Assembly: GCF_018139145.2 (NCBI RefSeq)
Contig: NC_059477.1
Location: 44,321,600-44,385,599, forward strand
Direction: 5' to 3'
From: Gymnogyps californianus
Lineage: Eukaryota; Chordata; Aves; Accipitriformes; Cathartidae
DNA: 64,000 nt
A model generated the notes under the pieces. The model was not told the DNA's origin, searched no databases, and was given only the letters and a program-made list of their open reading frames with translations. Positions 1 through 14,200 of this stretch are shown here, one piece after another. The translations under genes were made by a program, and so were the position numbers. The first letter of the stretch is position 1; each line of letters opens with the position of its first letter.

Positions 1-2151
1 GGATTATTCCAAATATTTTTGAGTAACTCCACAGAGCAACCTGTAATATTGTAGTAAGTTTTCTCTTTATGGGAATGGGAATCAGGGTTTGAAAATTAGA
101 AAGTATCTACCTAATTTATTTGAATGAATTTTTCATGAGCAGCCTGCTTAAATTTCAAAACAACGTAAGTTTAAAAATGATACATAAATGTACCATTTTG
201 AAAGTGAATACACATTCATATTTTTAAAATAGTTACTAGTTTGATGTTGTAAATGTATGTACACAGTGTACATTGTGACAAGTGTAATATTATCATTACA
301 ACTTACTAGAGACACTATTCATTAAAACCTCGTATGTTAAAATGGGAGTATCAAAACCCAGTCCGTGCAAAGCTTGGAGGGATTTATGGTACTGTTTATC
401 TGCAGTATGGGTATGTGATTGCTAGAAATTCCAGTCCATCCTCAGGTTGCCAGTTCATTGAGGCAGCTTCTAGACAGTCCTTGGTCACGAAAGCACATCA
501 CACGTTCTGCTGGTTTAGAAAGAACTGAAAGCAGAGCACCTCATACTGGAGGATATGGACTCCAGTGATGCCTCAGGAGTCTTTCGTATGGAAGCATTAG
601 GGCACCAAATGAACTTTGAAAAAAGATAGCTAATAGCTATGATCAGACTCGAGTCTTACACTGAAATCTTTTGGGCTTCCTGCATTACAGAAGGCTCATA
701 GCGTGATTCAGTTATTTTCTAGTTTAGCCCTGTTCTTCAGTCTTGAAAATAAAAGAACTGTTTTTAATAGATTTTGTTGTTCCATTTATTAGTGGAAATT
801 AATCTTTGTTTTTTTTTTTTTTAATAGATATTGAGAGACTGGATTAATTTTATTTAACTGAATGGTACATTCATCTAAATGATGTTAATAGGATAATCTT
901 ACCTCTAAGTAGTAATGCTTGCTAGCTGCATGCTACTGCTGGCCTATTCTAGCATGGCTTACAAGAAAAGTTACTTATAATAGAGATGCTTCACATTCAT
1001 AACAAGGAACTTTAAAGAAATTCTGACTCGGTTTTCACTGCTGATGCACCTTCTTATCTTGTAATTTCACCGTGGATTAGTTTTTACCTTACATTTTAAT
1101 CTGTTTCAGTTTCTGATTTGCATCTCATGCTATTGCAGAGGTTAGGTTAGTGTGACAATAGCTTCAGACTGGGCTGTTTGAAAGCATCTCTCTAGAATAA
1201 GAGTGAGGGATCATTCAGAAAGCTACTAGCTTTATTAGAAAGGCAGTTTTCCCTAAGGTCTTCCAATCATTAGTATGGAGAAATAAACCTCTAAGTTGTT
1301 GAACAGTTCAACATAGGCATATAACTGAACTTTCCCTTTTTGGTGACTGTAGGAATCCTGGGGAGACGTGACTGGCCAGGCTAGCATTAGCCTTTGAATA
1401 GCTCCCCAAATACTATTCTTGGAACTTTTTTTAAATTTACTTGGATTTTTGAGTGTGGGAAAACTTCGATACTACTCTTTTTTTTTTCTTCTCAATCTTC
1501 CTTTACAGAAGGAAGATAGCCCAGCAAATATTAATATTTCTAGATCTGTGAATTGGGCATAGGTATGCTTAATGACTTTTCCAGGATTTGTCTGCACAAA
1601 ATCATTTTGTTTAATGAAGGAGATTTGATTTTAATGATTCTAAGTTTACAATCCCTGAATAACTCAAATTATGCAAACTTCCTGCATCTGATCATGATGA
1701 TGAAATTTCAGGCTGTGCGCAGCTTTTGTTGAAGTATAGTTGACTTCAGACTAGGAAGAACATTGAGCACTGAGAAGAAATGTTGTGTGGAAGAGATGCC
1801 CCTGAGCAGCATTGCTAAGTTGGTATCTGTTGCATTATGTATTTAAGTTTTGGGAGATTCATGTAGGTTGTAGTGTTTGAGTTGATATAATCTTAGTATA
1901 TATACATTTGTGTGATCAACAACAAGCTAACTGAAGAACGTAGGATATAAAGTGTCCTTTTCCAATTGGAAGACTAAAAGGTGATGTGACCCATAGTTGT
2001 TGTAATATACCCGTTTTTCCTCCTAGCCCTGATACTCCAGAACAAAAACAGAATTGTTGAAAAACACTTAAGATGCTCTAGTAATTCTGCTTAGTAAATA
2101 AACATACATTTATAACTAATGCCTTCTCTTCAATGTGTTCATCTAACAAAG
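1..2151 (+). other. PKP4 intron, 3' part (left edge of window)
   Basis: AT-rich intron sequence with a T-run near 809-823. No exon-like segment with both splice sites was seen, and the short open frames are chance. The intron ends in the acceptor ACAAAG just before the first armadillo exon. Confidence 0.8.
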
Positions 2152-2284
2152 GGAGTTTGCTTGGCGAGATCCAGAACTGCCTGAAGTCATTCACATGCTT
2201 CAACACCAGTTCCCATCGGTTCAGGCGAACGCAGCTGCCTACCTTCAGCACCTGTGCTTTGGAGATAACAAAGTAAAAACGGAG
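2152..2284 (+). CDS. PKP4: PKP4 coding exon, first armadillo repeat
   Basis: Starts after the acceptor AG at 2150-2151 with one base completing a split codon, then [16 protein letters not shown] and on to DNKVKTE. It ends in phase 0 before the donor GTACTG at 2285. It encodes the first armadillo helices (motif [19 protein letters not shown]). Human has KME where this has KTE at the end, a conservative avian difference. Confidence 0.95.
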
Positions 2285-5200
2285 GTACTGTACTGAGTGC
2301 ATTTCTGTTCCTGGGGAAACTGTAAACGAAAAACTAGACCTCTCACCTCTTTTTGGTTTTTTCATCATAACACAGTATTTTGGACCCTTTTGTGTTTCTG
2401 TTTGTACCAGATGTATGACAATATTGAAGTACCTACGTGTGTGTAGTTACACACACAGACAGAGATTTTTCCTGTCACAAGAGGCTGCATGGAAATTATA
2501 CGAAAATATTTTACATTCAAGTTGTGTAATCTAGCAGAACTGTAAAGTATGTTTACTAGAGCCTATTTTTGTGTAACCTGTTGATGACTGGAGACTGAGA
2601 AAAAACGAGAATTGTGGAAGGCGTTCCACTGGTTTTGATCAAGATATTTTAAGGCATCATAGGGAATGAGTGAGCTGTCAAGCAAAGGAAAGAAATCCAA
2701 CCCTAGAAATATATAGAGGATAGTATTTATGTCAATATGATGTGGAGGAAAGATATATCTGAGTGAAAATTCAGATTATTGTTGAAATTTCTAGAAACTG
2801 TTTGCATTTGAAGAGCTGCTCTTTTTGCAGAGCAGCTACAAGCTACTGATCTGAAGGAATTTGCTTTTTTGTTTATATGATATATGTGTGTGTTATCTGT
2901 TATTTTCAGTATAAATATTATTTATGTTGATAAAAAGTTGGTGCAACTTTTATAAGAAGATAGCCGAACATAATTCACTGTTGCTGGAAGGCAGATGAAA
3001 AAATGGTGGTGGTTTTGATGTTCTGGTAAAGTTTGCAGTGATAATCAGATGTAGACAGATTTGTAAATTAGTCTTGCTATTTTATAAGGGATGTGACAGC
3101 TTATTTAGGAATTCTTGGGATATTATTTGTCTGCACATGTTCATCTATAGGAGATTTTGTGTTTCTTCACTGTTTCCATTTTCATTATTACAGAATTTGT
3201 TTTAGAAATTACGGAATGTCTGCTTTAATTTTTTCAAAAGTACACAAAACTGGAAGAAATATGCCAAAGTTTAAGCAGAATTTGAATGTGGTGCTAACTT
3301 GTATGTCATGTATGAAGTGATGTCTCAGTTGTTTACCCTACTTAGCATTAGAAATATTTGATATGTTTTTAAATCAGTTCAGGTATAAAGGATTATAGAT
3401 GTATTATACCATATAATCAAGCTCATAAAACGTTATCCAAAGAAAAAGGTTGTCTTTTTGATTTAGAAGATGAGTTACAGTAGTCAGAGAGACAACTGTA
3501 AATGTAGCTTGCCTTCCACTTAGTGTGTGGAACTTTGGAACAGGAAATTTCTCCTTTTCAAGCAGAGAAGATTTATGTACTGGCAGTTATTTCTTTTGAA
3601 TGGGAATAATCAACTGTTAGAAATTCTTAGAATACTGTGACAGAAAGAATGCAATTGTCTGGCTTCTAGGAGAAAAGAATATTCCTGCGCTTTTGGGAAA
3701 GCGAACCTTATGTCAGTGTTTCCTGATGAGGCTTTCAGTCTCTTAAGCTGTCCCTTGAGTTGGGATGGTGGGTAGAGATCAGCATGTTTTGCAAACATGG
3801 TGGTACCTGTGGCAATAGGAAAGCTGCAGTTCATGTTCCCTTCAAAGCAGAGGCCAGCACAAGAAACTATTTGGAATAGGAAAGGATCATAATTATTTTA
3901 GTGCCAAATTCAGTAAAGCCTTATTTGAGGACTGGTTTTGTATTTTCATTCATTATTTAAATTTCTTATGTTATTGCTGTGGTAAAGACCAGATTAATTT
4001 GCTAGACTATTAAGGATATTAAAAGCCTGGCGAAATGAACTAGAATGCTTATATTGCTAAAACCTGAAGGTAAGCGTAAGAAACTGCTTATTGTGCGGGG
4101 GAATCTTTACCATTTAAATTAGCTATGAAACTACACAGAATGAATAAACTACACTTCCATGTAATGAATATCTATCTGTAAATACATACAATACTGATAT
4201 ATTAGTTCATTAATATATCATTTTACAAGAATTCTGATTTTTTAATTTAAAAATTGAAATGCCTGTCAAACTAGCAGCAGCTGCTACGTTTTGAAATAGT
4301 TAATGACTCAGCAAAATACAAATCTTAAGAATGGATTTCTAGTCCAGTTTTATTTTGAATTATATACACAAAAACTGTATCTCATCAAGTTTTGAGTACA
4401 GATTGAAAAACGATAAAGCTATTTTGTCATTCATAACTTGTATCTGTATTATGGATGTGTAGTGTAGATGTAGTGTTTGTGCTGTATAGACATACAAGAG
4501 GGAGATTTAACTGAAAAGTATGAATAGTTATTTGTTGCTTCATTATTTAGTAACAGAAATAAGAATTATTTGCCTTGAAAAAGAACAACTCTTTAAATGT
4601 TGGGGTTTTTTAATAGCATCTTGCAGTATATGCTTTCAGAGTAGTCTGTATCAAATAATCTGTAAGGTAATATTCATTTCCTAGCTACAGAAGTCTTGCC
4701 AGGTGAATAAGCTTAAAGTCCACTGAATGCCTCTAGATACAGATTCCTGGTGGCTTTTGGCATAGCAGTGGCTTGTCTAGTTGATCAGTGCCAAACTTTG
4801 TATCCCCTGGATTTATAACTTACATGGTAGATATAGCTAGGTGTGTAAATATAGGTTTCCTTCTGAAAAATACACATTTTAAACAGAGGTCTAAAAAATT
4901 TCCAAGTCACCAGTCTTTCATTTTATTTCTTTTATTCTACTTCAGAGGTGATTTGACAGGTAAAAATCACATACAGTGCTGGTCATAGACCTTGCATTTC
5001 AATTGTTTTTTTCCAAGCCTCTTCAATTTGGCTGTTTTAAGGTGTAGGTAAAGGTATTAACCGTTTTGATACCCAGTGCAACTTTCAAGAATGAAGAGAG
5101 AGAAGATTCTGTTTTTCAAAGCATCAACTTAACTGAGGTTTAGTCAGATAATTTTATGTTTTCATTGAGAATAATTTTATTCTTGTGCTATGGCCAGTAA

Positions 5201-8200
5201 AAGACACTGAACTTTTTAAGCCTAAAATCCATCAAAACTTGTACACATTAATGTATTTCAAATAGCCCTGTGGCTTGCCAAAATAATTATTATACAGGTT
5301 AGAATAGAAAAGGGGCATCTAAAAGTGCTTTTAATGCTGAACTAGAGAATCCTTAGGACTGTTATGTTTTACATGTCTTCTAACTGTTTGGCCCAGAACC
5401 ACATCCTGTATAAGCAAAGTATTCGGGAATGATGGTGTAGCTCTTTCTTTTCACCATGGGATCCCCTTCTTAGGGCAGCAGCAGTTTAGCTGCTGTAGGT
5501 GTGGGGTTTTTGAAGAGATCCTATGCCAAATTCATTAGGCATATACTATGGATAGTATGGCACAAAAGTTACTGTGCTGTGCTAAAATAATACCAGGTTA
5601 TAATAGATCAATCTTATATTGCAAAATAGATCATATTTTTTAAAACAGTTCATAGAAAATATTTTGGTAGCCTTTTGGTAGTGATTTTTAATTTAAAATT
5701 AATGTTAATCTTGTAAGTCATACTACTTAGTTATCTCTTTAAAATATTTTTTATTTAGTAAATATTACAGAATTCTAAAATGCTTTAATCTTATCATTTC
5801 TGTAAGTTATTTTGAACAAAGAAAAGTACTACATGGAAATGAGGTCTCAAAACACAATTTTAAAATTTTTTAAAAATATATATCAAAGAATAAATGCAAC
5901 TAACCTGCTTAAAGCAGATATAAAAATTTCTTTTTGTTTTATGAAATTTCTGCAGAGTAGACCTTCCTTTTAAAAAGAACTTCAGATATGCAAATAGGAC
6001 TGGATATATGCTAATTTGAACTGATTTTTGTGTGTGTGTGTGTAGCTAAGTGTAACAGTTGGCATTTAAATCTTTGCAACTTCTTATTTCTAATATTCCC
6101 TAAAAAGATATTCTGAGGTATAGGAAATTACTTTAAAAACTGCATTACTGGGAAACAAAACTTCAGCAGTAACAATTCTTCTCTGAACACAGCAAATAAC
6201 TGAAAATGTCCATCAGCCTTTTCAACAAGGATGTGAGTCGTTCACAGGAATTTTCAGTACAGTGTAACAATCAAGTTATTAAGATTTACCAACAATATTT
6301 CTTCTTGCAGTAGAATGGAATGTACTGTTTTTATAAAAATAAAAGCCTTTTAAATCTGTAGAGTGAAATGGGTGAAATCAATGGGTGCTGATGTTCCCGA
6401 CATTCCATTTTCTAGGTATGTAGGCTAGGAGGGATCAAGCATCTGGTTGATCTCTTGGATCACAGAGTCCTGGAAGTTCAGAAGAATGCTTGCGGCGCAC
6501 TGAGAAACCTTGTTTACGGAAAGTCTACTGATGAAAACAAAATAGCAATGAAGAATGTTGGTGGGATACCTGCCCTTTTACGATTGTTGAGGAAATCCGT
6601 TGATGCTGAAATAAAAGAGCTTGTAACAGGTAAGTTTTGAATAGAAACAAGCAGAGAACTATAATACAGATTATTTTTCTGAAGTGGACAAGACTGGAAT
6701 AACTGGTAAGTGACTGGAATTGAGTATATCGACTGTATTTTTATTTGTGCGTTGGTAATTTTTGTGAATACAAAATCACTTATTTTGATGACTTACAGTT
6801 AAAGTATTAGCATAGAAGTATAGATTCACTGGCAGAAGTGAATCTTGAGGTAGTTGCACCAAAGCTCCACTTAGGGTAAATTTTCCCCTGGTATGATTCT
6901 CCTACATACACAGCTAGGTCTTGGATAGGTATTTCTTTATTGACTCCTAACATTTGTTTTATTACAGGCTTTTTTTTATCATCTGCTGACAACAGTTTTA
7001 AATAAGATCTTGCAGAATTCATAAGATGGACCCAAACTTTGTAAATGTGTGTAAAAGTACAGACAGAAAATTGCAAGTATGCAAATTATAGAAGCATCTC
7101 AGTGCCCAGCCTGCTAGTAGAGTCCTGGCAAGTGACTGCATACACACTCCTAGTCTCTTGAGTACGAGGTAGATTTAGCTTATAACCCATGAACGTACTT
7201 GGCACTTGGTGCAGACAGAAAGTGCAGAAATAATAAATTATTTGCAGTTCTAACACATGAAGGAACTCCATTTCCATCAAAACAAGGTGGATTTGTTGGG
7301 TACTGCATACATCTGCTATCTCTTTTTCTTAATGTGGGAGTGATTTGTCAATGAAGGTTTTAGGGGATTGAAAAATATGAGAGGATAGAAAAAAAGCAGA
7401 GTTTTCACTTTCTTTAAACACTTCCTCTTTCAAGTTTTAGTAGGTCCCTCGTTTGATTTTGTTAAGCTACGAAGCTTAACTACTTACCTACTAAGCAAAG
7501 CTGCACAACAGTGCTCAAGTTAGAAGTAACAGAGGTGTCATACTGGGAGCCTTTCCAAGTTATTTCCTTCTTTAGAAAAGCTATTAAGTAGAGAAAGGAC
7601 TCTGTACAGAATGTATCCAAAGCGTTTAAGTTCATCTGCAAGCTATTTTCATTAAGTATTTTCCACATAAGCAAGCATTAAGATAACGTGCAGCTTTCAT
7701 GTTCTCTCTAGAAGGATACAGGTTTTTTGTTAAGAAGTTATGTAAATGGAATACTTAAAACTAGAATTACACATTAGCTGCCTTGTCTGCTCTACAAAAT
7801 TCATGTTTTATGCATCTAAATTACTTGTGCTTTTAAGATGTTAGGGATGGTTCCACAGACAAAGCCAAAGTCAAATTCTTAATTATAGAAGGTACTTAAT
7901 CACTATTAAAAAAACCAAAACTACACTGTTATCTTTCAAAAAAGATATAGCACATCATCTGTAAGTAAAAAGATTTTTCAAATAAATATGCTATTTAATT
8001 TGAATTATAATTAAAGATTACACTTCAGAAGAAGTGACTCTTACTTTTTAACACACATATTTTTAATTTTTTTTTTTAACCAGCTACAACAAAATGGAAA
8101 GTTTTGACCTAATTGTCTTCTGGTTAAGTCAGTGGGATTGACTTCTGTTAGAGTTAGACCAATGCTGAATGCTTGAGAAGAATCCACAGCAGACTTTCGG

Positions 8201-11200
8201 AGCTCAGGGATTTTTAAATGCTTTCTATAAATAGCAATATAAAGAAAAGAAGTGGAAAAAATCCAATGATTATTTGTTTAATCATTAAAAAACTCCACCT
8301 ATGTCAGAACTAAAACTAGCAAACCACACCCAGTTTGCTATGTTCCCAGATTTAAGATAGTGTAAATACAGAGACATTGGTATCAATCTACACCACTAGA
8401 AACACTATATGTCTGATTTCTAGATTAAAATTAGCACTATTCATTACTGCTGTAGTTTATTCATAATTTTGCATATAAAATGGATTTTTATATGCATTTT
8501 GTGTAACATTTATATGCATATGTGTAACATTTCTTAAGGAAGTACAATGCTTTTCTTTTTCCTGAGGATGGTCTGTCTTCCTTACTAAATGAATTATACT
8601 TTCATTATTAGCAGTATCAATTGCCTTTGAAAGATAAAAGGTATATTAGGTGTCATTGCAAGTGAAATTCATCCAGTTTACTTCAATATACAGTTAGATA
8701 CATGAAAACTTTATTATCCCAGATAAGTGAAATTAGAATAACAAACTTCTTGCAATCTGTGTAGATATTTTTCACATGAATTCATTTATATAAAATTTGT
8801 GAGGAATTATTTAGTCAAAAGCAATCTTTTAACCTCAGACATTATTTGGGAACATGCCCTAAAGATTAACTATGACAAGTTTGAAAAGCTAGCATACTGG
8901 GGGAGGGTTTAATTGCACAAACGTGTCTTAGAGGAGTTAGAAAACAGTAGGAATACTGAGGTCTATATTTAATTAACAGTAACTGAAATGACAAGATTGA
9001 AATGCAGAGAGATAAAGAAGTGGAAACTGAATAGAAAGTTACATTAAAAAATACGGAAAGCGTAATTGCAAAACCACAAGAATGTTTTAAGAGGGAAGCA
9101 AGTAATCTTTTTAATGGCTATAGATTATTCAGAAAATAAAATGTGCTAAATCACTTTCCATAATCATTATATGAAAATGAAGTAATACTTTTTTCTTTTT
9201 AAGAAGTCTTTAAAAGTTGGACTTTGGAATGCATTGGGAGAGGCTCACTCTTCACTGAGCTTGCTCCAGCTGCATGCAGTTTCCATCGCTGCTGACTCAT
9301 GGCAGCCTTGCTGCCCTGTGCTCTGCAGTCAAAGAGCTCTTAGAAGGGAAACTACTCTTTTTTTGGTAACTGCAACACATTTCATTAGATTTCAGCACCA
9401 GCGCTTTCTGGAGGCTACTGTTTTTCCCATTCCAGCACAGCTTCAGCACTCGGCAGCAGAAGTATCGTTGGGGCCTTCCTGACTGCGTGCAGGAGCTCCA
9501 TTCCCTAGCAAGTGACATGAAGGATGTGCGCTGGTTTATGCTGTCTGGTTATGTTTTTTACGTTGCAGTCAGCACAGCCTGGAATCAATCTATGAATTTC
9601 AGGATCTCATGTCTTGGAAGGCTTATACAGCAGAAAACTGTCCATGAGGTAGAAATCAAAATATGCATGTTCTTGAGCCCAGGTGCAGTTTCTAACAATT
9701 GAGTCTACTTTCAAGAGACCCTCAGAAACAGCCCTTTAATATGTTAAAATGTAGGAAACATGGGTGTATTCCACTACTGCAAGTTTTCCAGAGAAAGTGA
9801 GTCAGATGCTCGCTTATATAGTGTTTGGTTAACACCACCTGACGTGAGCAGTGGCAGTGAAATTCATTGCAGTAGACTTGTCTAGGGTCTTAAAAATTTG
9901 GATTAAAATGCCAACACTCATAACCAAAATAAAGCATGAAAAAACACAGTTGGATACCGAGGAGAAACAAAGTTCTTTGCCACGGGTAATGCCAGGGTTC
10001 CATGAATAGTTGAGGCCCCACAACACCCCAGAGTACAAAGCCATTCAGCAGCGAATGAGTAAATCATGCTTTTTTCTTTCCCATCCAGAAATTTTATCTG
10101 CACTTTTTTTTTTTTTTTTTTAAAAAACCATGACTGAAGCTTGACTTTAAACAGCTAAAGCTGTTGACTAGAGACACAGACATCATTATGCATTGATGTC
10201 CTGTAGTCCTAATGAAATTGCTGGCTTACCATATACGTTTCACGTATTCTCTGAATTAAGTAACGAATAAAGCTTTGAAGAGTTACCACATAAGGGATTT
10301 TCTGGACAGAGCAATTATTTTACAATCCTATTACAGTTGCTTAAGTTACATCAGTAATGTAACCAACTCAACACTGAACCTGTAACCAGTGGAAACAAAC
10401 CAACAAAAGAAAACCCGTACAACACTAAAAGCTGCTGAATCAGAGAGAAGGTGGTTTTTAATTATCCTCACACTTCATTGCTATCTATTGGAAAAGACAG
10501 ATTTGTCACCTGAAAATATTGCCATAGATCCAAGTCCAGAAGGATTACAAATAAATACCAAAAATTTTGTACATCAGAACAGTCGATACACAATTGTCTT
10601 AATTTTTTTCCCTGAGGAGAAAAAGTTAGAGACAAGGAGATGTTAGGAGATATTTCCCATGCAACTTCTCCCAGTTAAGGGACACTGCTAGCCTGTCATC
10701 CATGAAGAGCAGCTAAGGATCAACAAACTCATTCGGTCCCGGCTTACTTTTAATGATCCGTGAGAAAGATAAAGCCAAAGTTCTGCTTACAGATTACAGC
10801 TCTTCTAAGTAACTCCAGCAACTGTTAGTAAAGTGCCTGAAGATCTAAACAGAATTATTTATCTTGCCTGCTTAGTTTTTGCTGTTACAGAAGCTAACCG
10901 ATCTTGATCCTTGTTGCCTAAGTCTTGAGGTCTTTTTTTGTTTCTACATAATTTTTTGGTACATTGTGTGAGTTAATTCATGCATATGTCATCCGCACAG
11001 AAGTTCAGCCAAGTTGTCTTCTCTCTGTACAGCTAGATCAGCGGTTTAGTGTCCACTGGTGTTACAGGGAGTATCATAGCTGGCATGCGGAGTTTGATCT
11101 CTGGACCCAACTGGCAGACGTTTCCTCATCACAGATCTTTGAACCTCCCGATGTGTTCCGAGTAAAGTGATACAAAAACATGAAGACTGAAAAGAGGGGA

Positions 11201-14200
11201 CTGTATTACTCCAGAGTCTTGTCCTTTTTCCTTTTAATAGTAATTTACTTCTTGGGAAGAATCCTTTTCTCCATTATTCTCTAAATATTCTTTGAATCCT
11301 TAGGAAAAAAAACCAGAAAACGACCGCCAAAAACCTCAGTCACTGAAACTTAGTGGTTTAGATTTGTCTCTCTATTTCTGCTCTGTTACAGTTTGTAGAA
11401 ATCTCAAGTGCTTTTAAGTGTCTTCTACATAAGGAAGGAACATCATCAGTTAAAATCAATTTTTATTATTAAAGGTGTAGTGGAACAGTTTGACCAGCAT
11501 CTTAGAGCCAGAGACCCAGGACCTTTAGAACAAAAAGCTGATTCTTTCAAATTTTCAGGAGAAAACTGTTAAACCAAACTCTCTCTGCTGCACTATTGTG
11601 TGCATGTGTTTCTTCAGTTTGGTTCATCTCCGCTCCTTTTAAGCACTCACTTCTGTAGTCAGTTCCTCAGAAGAGTCTTCCAGATGATCCTTTTTTTTTT
11701 TTTTTTTTTCTTTTTTTTTTTTTGCTGGACCAGAGTTTATGTTAGATAGTCAGGATCATTTGGCTTTAACCAAAGCTTGTCAGGTTCAAGGATGGGGTCT
11801 AAATTATTTAAGATTTCTTCTCTCTATTTTCAAAGTAGTAGGGGTTTCAGTCTAGAAAACCAGAAGTTTATGGGAAGGCTTTTCTTTTTTTTCATTTGCA
11901 AGTGTTAATGTGTGTCCCAAATCTATGTGGAAAATATCCTCAAAACACCTAGCAGTACTATTTCCAGTTGCCATCATTTTTAGAGAACAGACTACCTTGG
12001 CTTTCCTCACCCTCTCTGCACCCATTAACTTCAAACACGAGCTCTGTTGTGAAGTTGACTGTTAAAACAGAACTCTGTTCTGCATCCATAAGGCAAACCT
12101 CAAATACCTTGCCCTGCTATCGGTAGTCCTCAACTTCATTCATGGTATTGTGTTTGGGGGGTTATGTTCTGTTGTTGCCTCCCATTTACAAGGTTATTGT
12201 TACTTCCGTATACTTTTATCAGCTAGCACTAGCTGGTCCTGTCCCTTGTTCCATCTTCTATTTATTTATCCGAGGTCCAAAAGAACTTCAAAGCCTTGTA
12301 AATACCAATTGCTAGATCTGCTGTCAGCAAGTATTGTTATGCCAAGGAAGATGACAGATGGGGTCAAAGAACAATCCCTGTGATCTGCTTTAGGAGGCTG
12401 TATAATTCAATATTTTTTACTGTTTAAGTGTTTCTTTGAGAGTCCTCTTATGCAGGACTTCGGGCTTCTGTTTTCACAGAATCACAGAGCAGTTGAGGTT
12501 GGGAGGGTCCTGTGGAGGTCAGCTTGTCCACCCCCCCGCCACGTGAGCAGGGTCACATAGAGCAGAATGCCCAGGACCATGTCCGTGTTTTACCTGTGCG
12601 ACAAAGATCTGTCTAACACCCTGATTGGTGATGTGACATCAATTCTAAAAAATTGTTTCAGGACAGGATAGGAAAAAGATGAGTGGGCTCTAAAACACCT
12701 TCAGTGAGTAACTTCTGTTAGCTAACTTAAAAGACTCATCTGACTCTGTCAGTACTCCAGTGTATAGTCCCTAAATTTTGCTAATTTTAAGATCTAGTGC
12801 ATAAACCTATAGACTTTCCATCAAGATTCTTTTATTAAAGCTATTAGGATTTTTATAGTGACTTTGTTGGGACCTGATCTTATAGAAGATGTATGTCTAC
12901 ATCTTTAAACTTAAATTATACCTCTGAATAACCTGTTGAGCATTTTTATTCTGCTTTCATCTTCCCACATAATCTTCAACTTTATTTTTCTCTCCTATTC
13001 AGCCTCTTTAGAGGAAAACATTCTGGCTCATCAAAGTAGTTTACATAGCTTGATATTTTATTATATCTTGTACGTACATCTCAGCTATTTAAAAGCATTT
13101 TATCTACAGTTAAATCAGGGTTACATGTTTTCATTATTTTTTAATACTTTTGCTAGAATATTTCATTCGAGAGGCAGACATCTAGGTTTTTTCTATACTA
13201 GGTAATATTAAATATGACCTGGAAAGTTTCTTTGTTTTTGAGAAGGCAGACATATTCCTTAAATGTTGTTTTCATTTTTATTGTTATGATCTAATCAATT
13301 TAAATGACTGGATAAAACTTTGGAGGTGGGTATTTGTGTTTGTTAAAGGTTTGTGTTCCTTGTCACTTCAGATGCAAACGTCAAGGTAAATTCTTTGTCT
13401 TGTCTAAAATAAATTTTCTGACAAAAATGTCCAACGATTGCTAATGCCAAAGCAGTTTTGTCGATGATAGCAACTGCAAATTTTCATGTTGATAAGGCTC
13501 TCAACTTTATCATGCTACTTATTTTAATTTCCCGAGTAGGCTTATTTTGGACAATGTTCACAGAAATGTTATTTTAGCATGGTCATCTCTGAGAGCCGTA
13601 AGGGTCAGAATTTCAGGCAAAATAGGGCAGGCAATCCCTGATCAAAAAAAGAAAACAGAAAGACCCGCTTTTTTTTGGAACTACAGAAGCTTTTTCATAT
13701 GGCATTTTAAACTCTCCTGCAAAGCTTACTGATTTCCCCCCGCCCCTGGTGCTGCTACTGCTGATTTCCTTCCTCCATTAAGAATTATCCATGCTTGGTA
13801 ATGCTGATATCTTTTGAACTTTAGCCTTCTCTTCTCAGGTTTTCCTCACCTCTATGCAGTGTCAAGCACTAATAGTGGTTTGTGATTTTTGTGCTGTATT
13901 TTATAGTACGTTCACAGACTAAGCAAGAAACATGAGGCCAGCTGAAGCAATCAGTTGAATTATACACAAACTAAAGTGTAACATGAGTAGCAAGCAGAAG
14001 TTCCTCTCCTTCCAAACCCAGAGATGCTAGGGACAATAGAGACCTGCTTAGGTAGGTAAATGGACTTAGCACTCCTCTTGCTACACAGAGTTGTTTGTGA
14101 ATGGGATGTTCACCAGTCTTCCAGAATGATGGAATTTGCAGCTAATAGCTGTTGAAAAATAATTTTTTGGAAATTCATCCTCTACCTACGGTTTCAAACT

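Noticed and set aside
9234..9702. Cluster of overlapping open frames on both strands in the large PKP4 intron.
   Set aside because: Locally higher GC lengthens chance frames. No exon with fitting splice sites and no protein resemblance was found.
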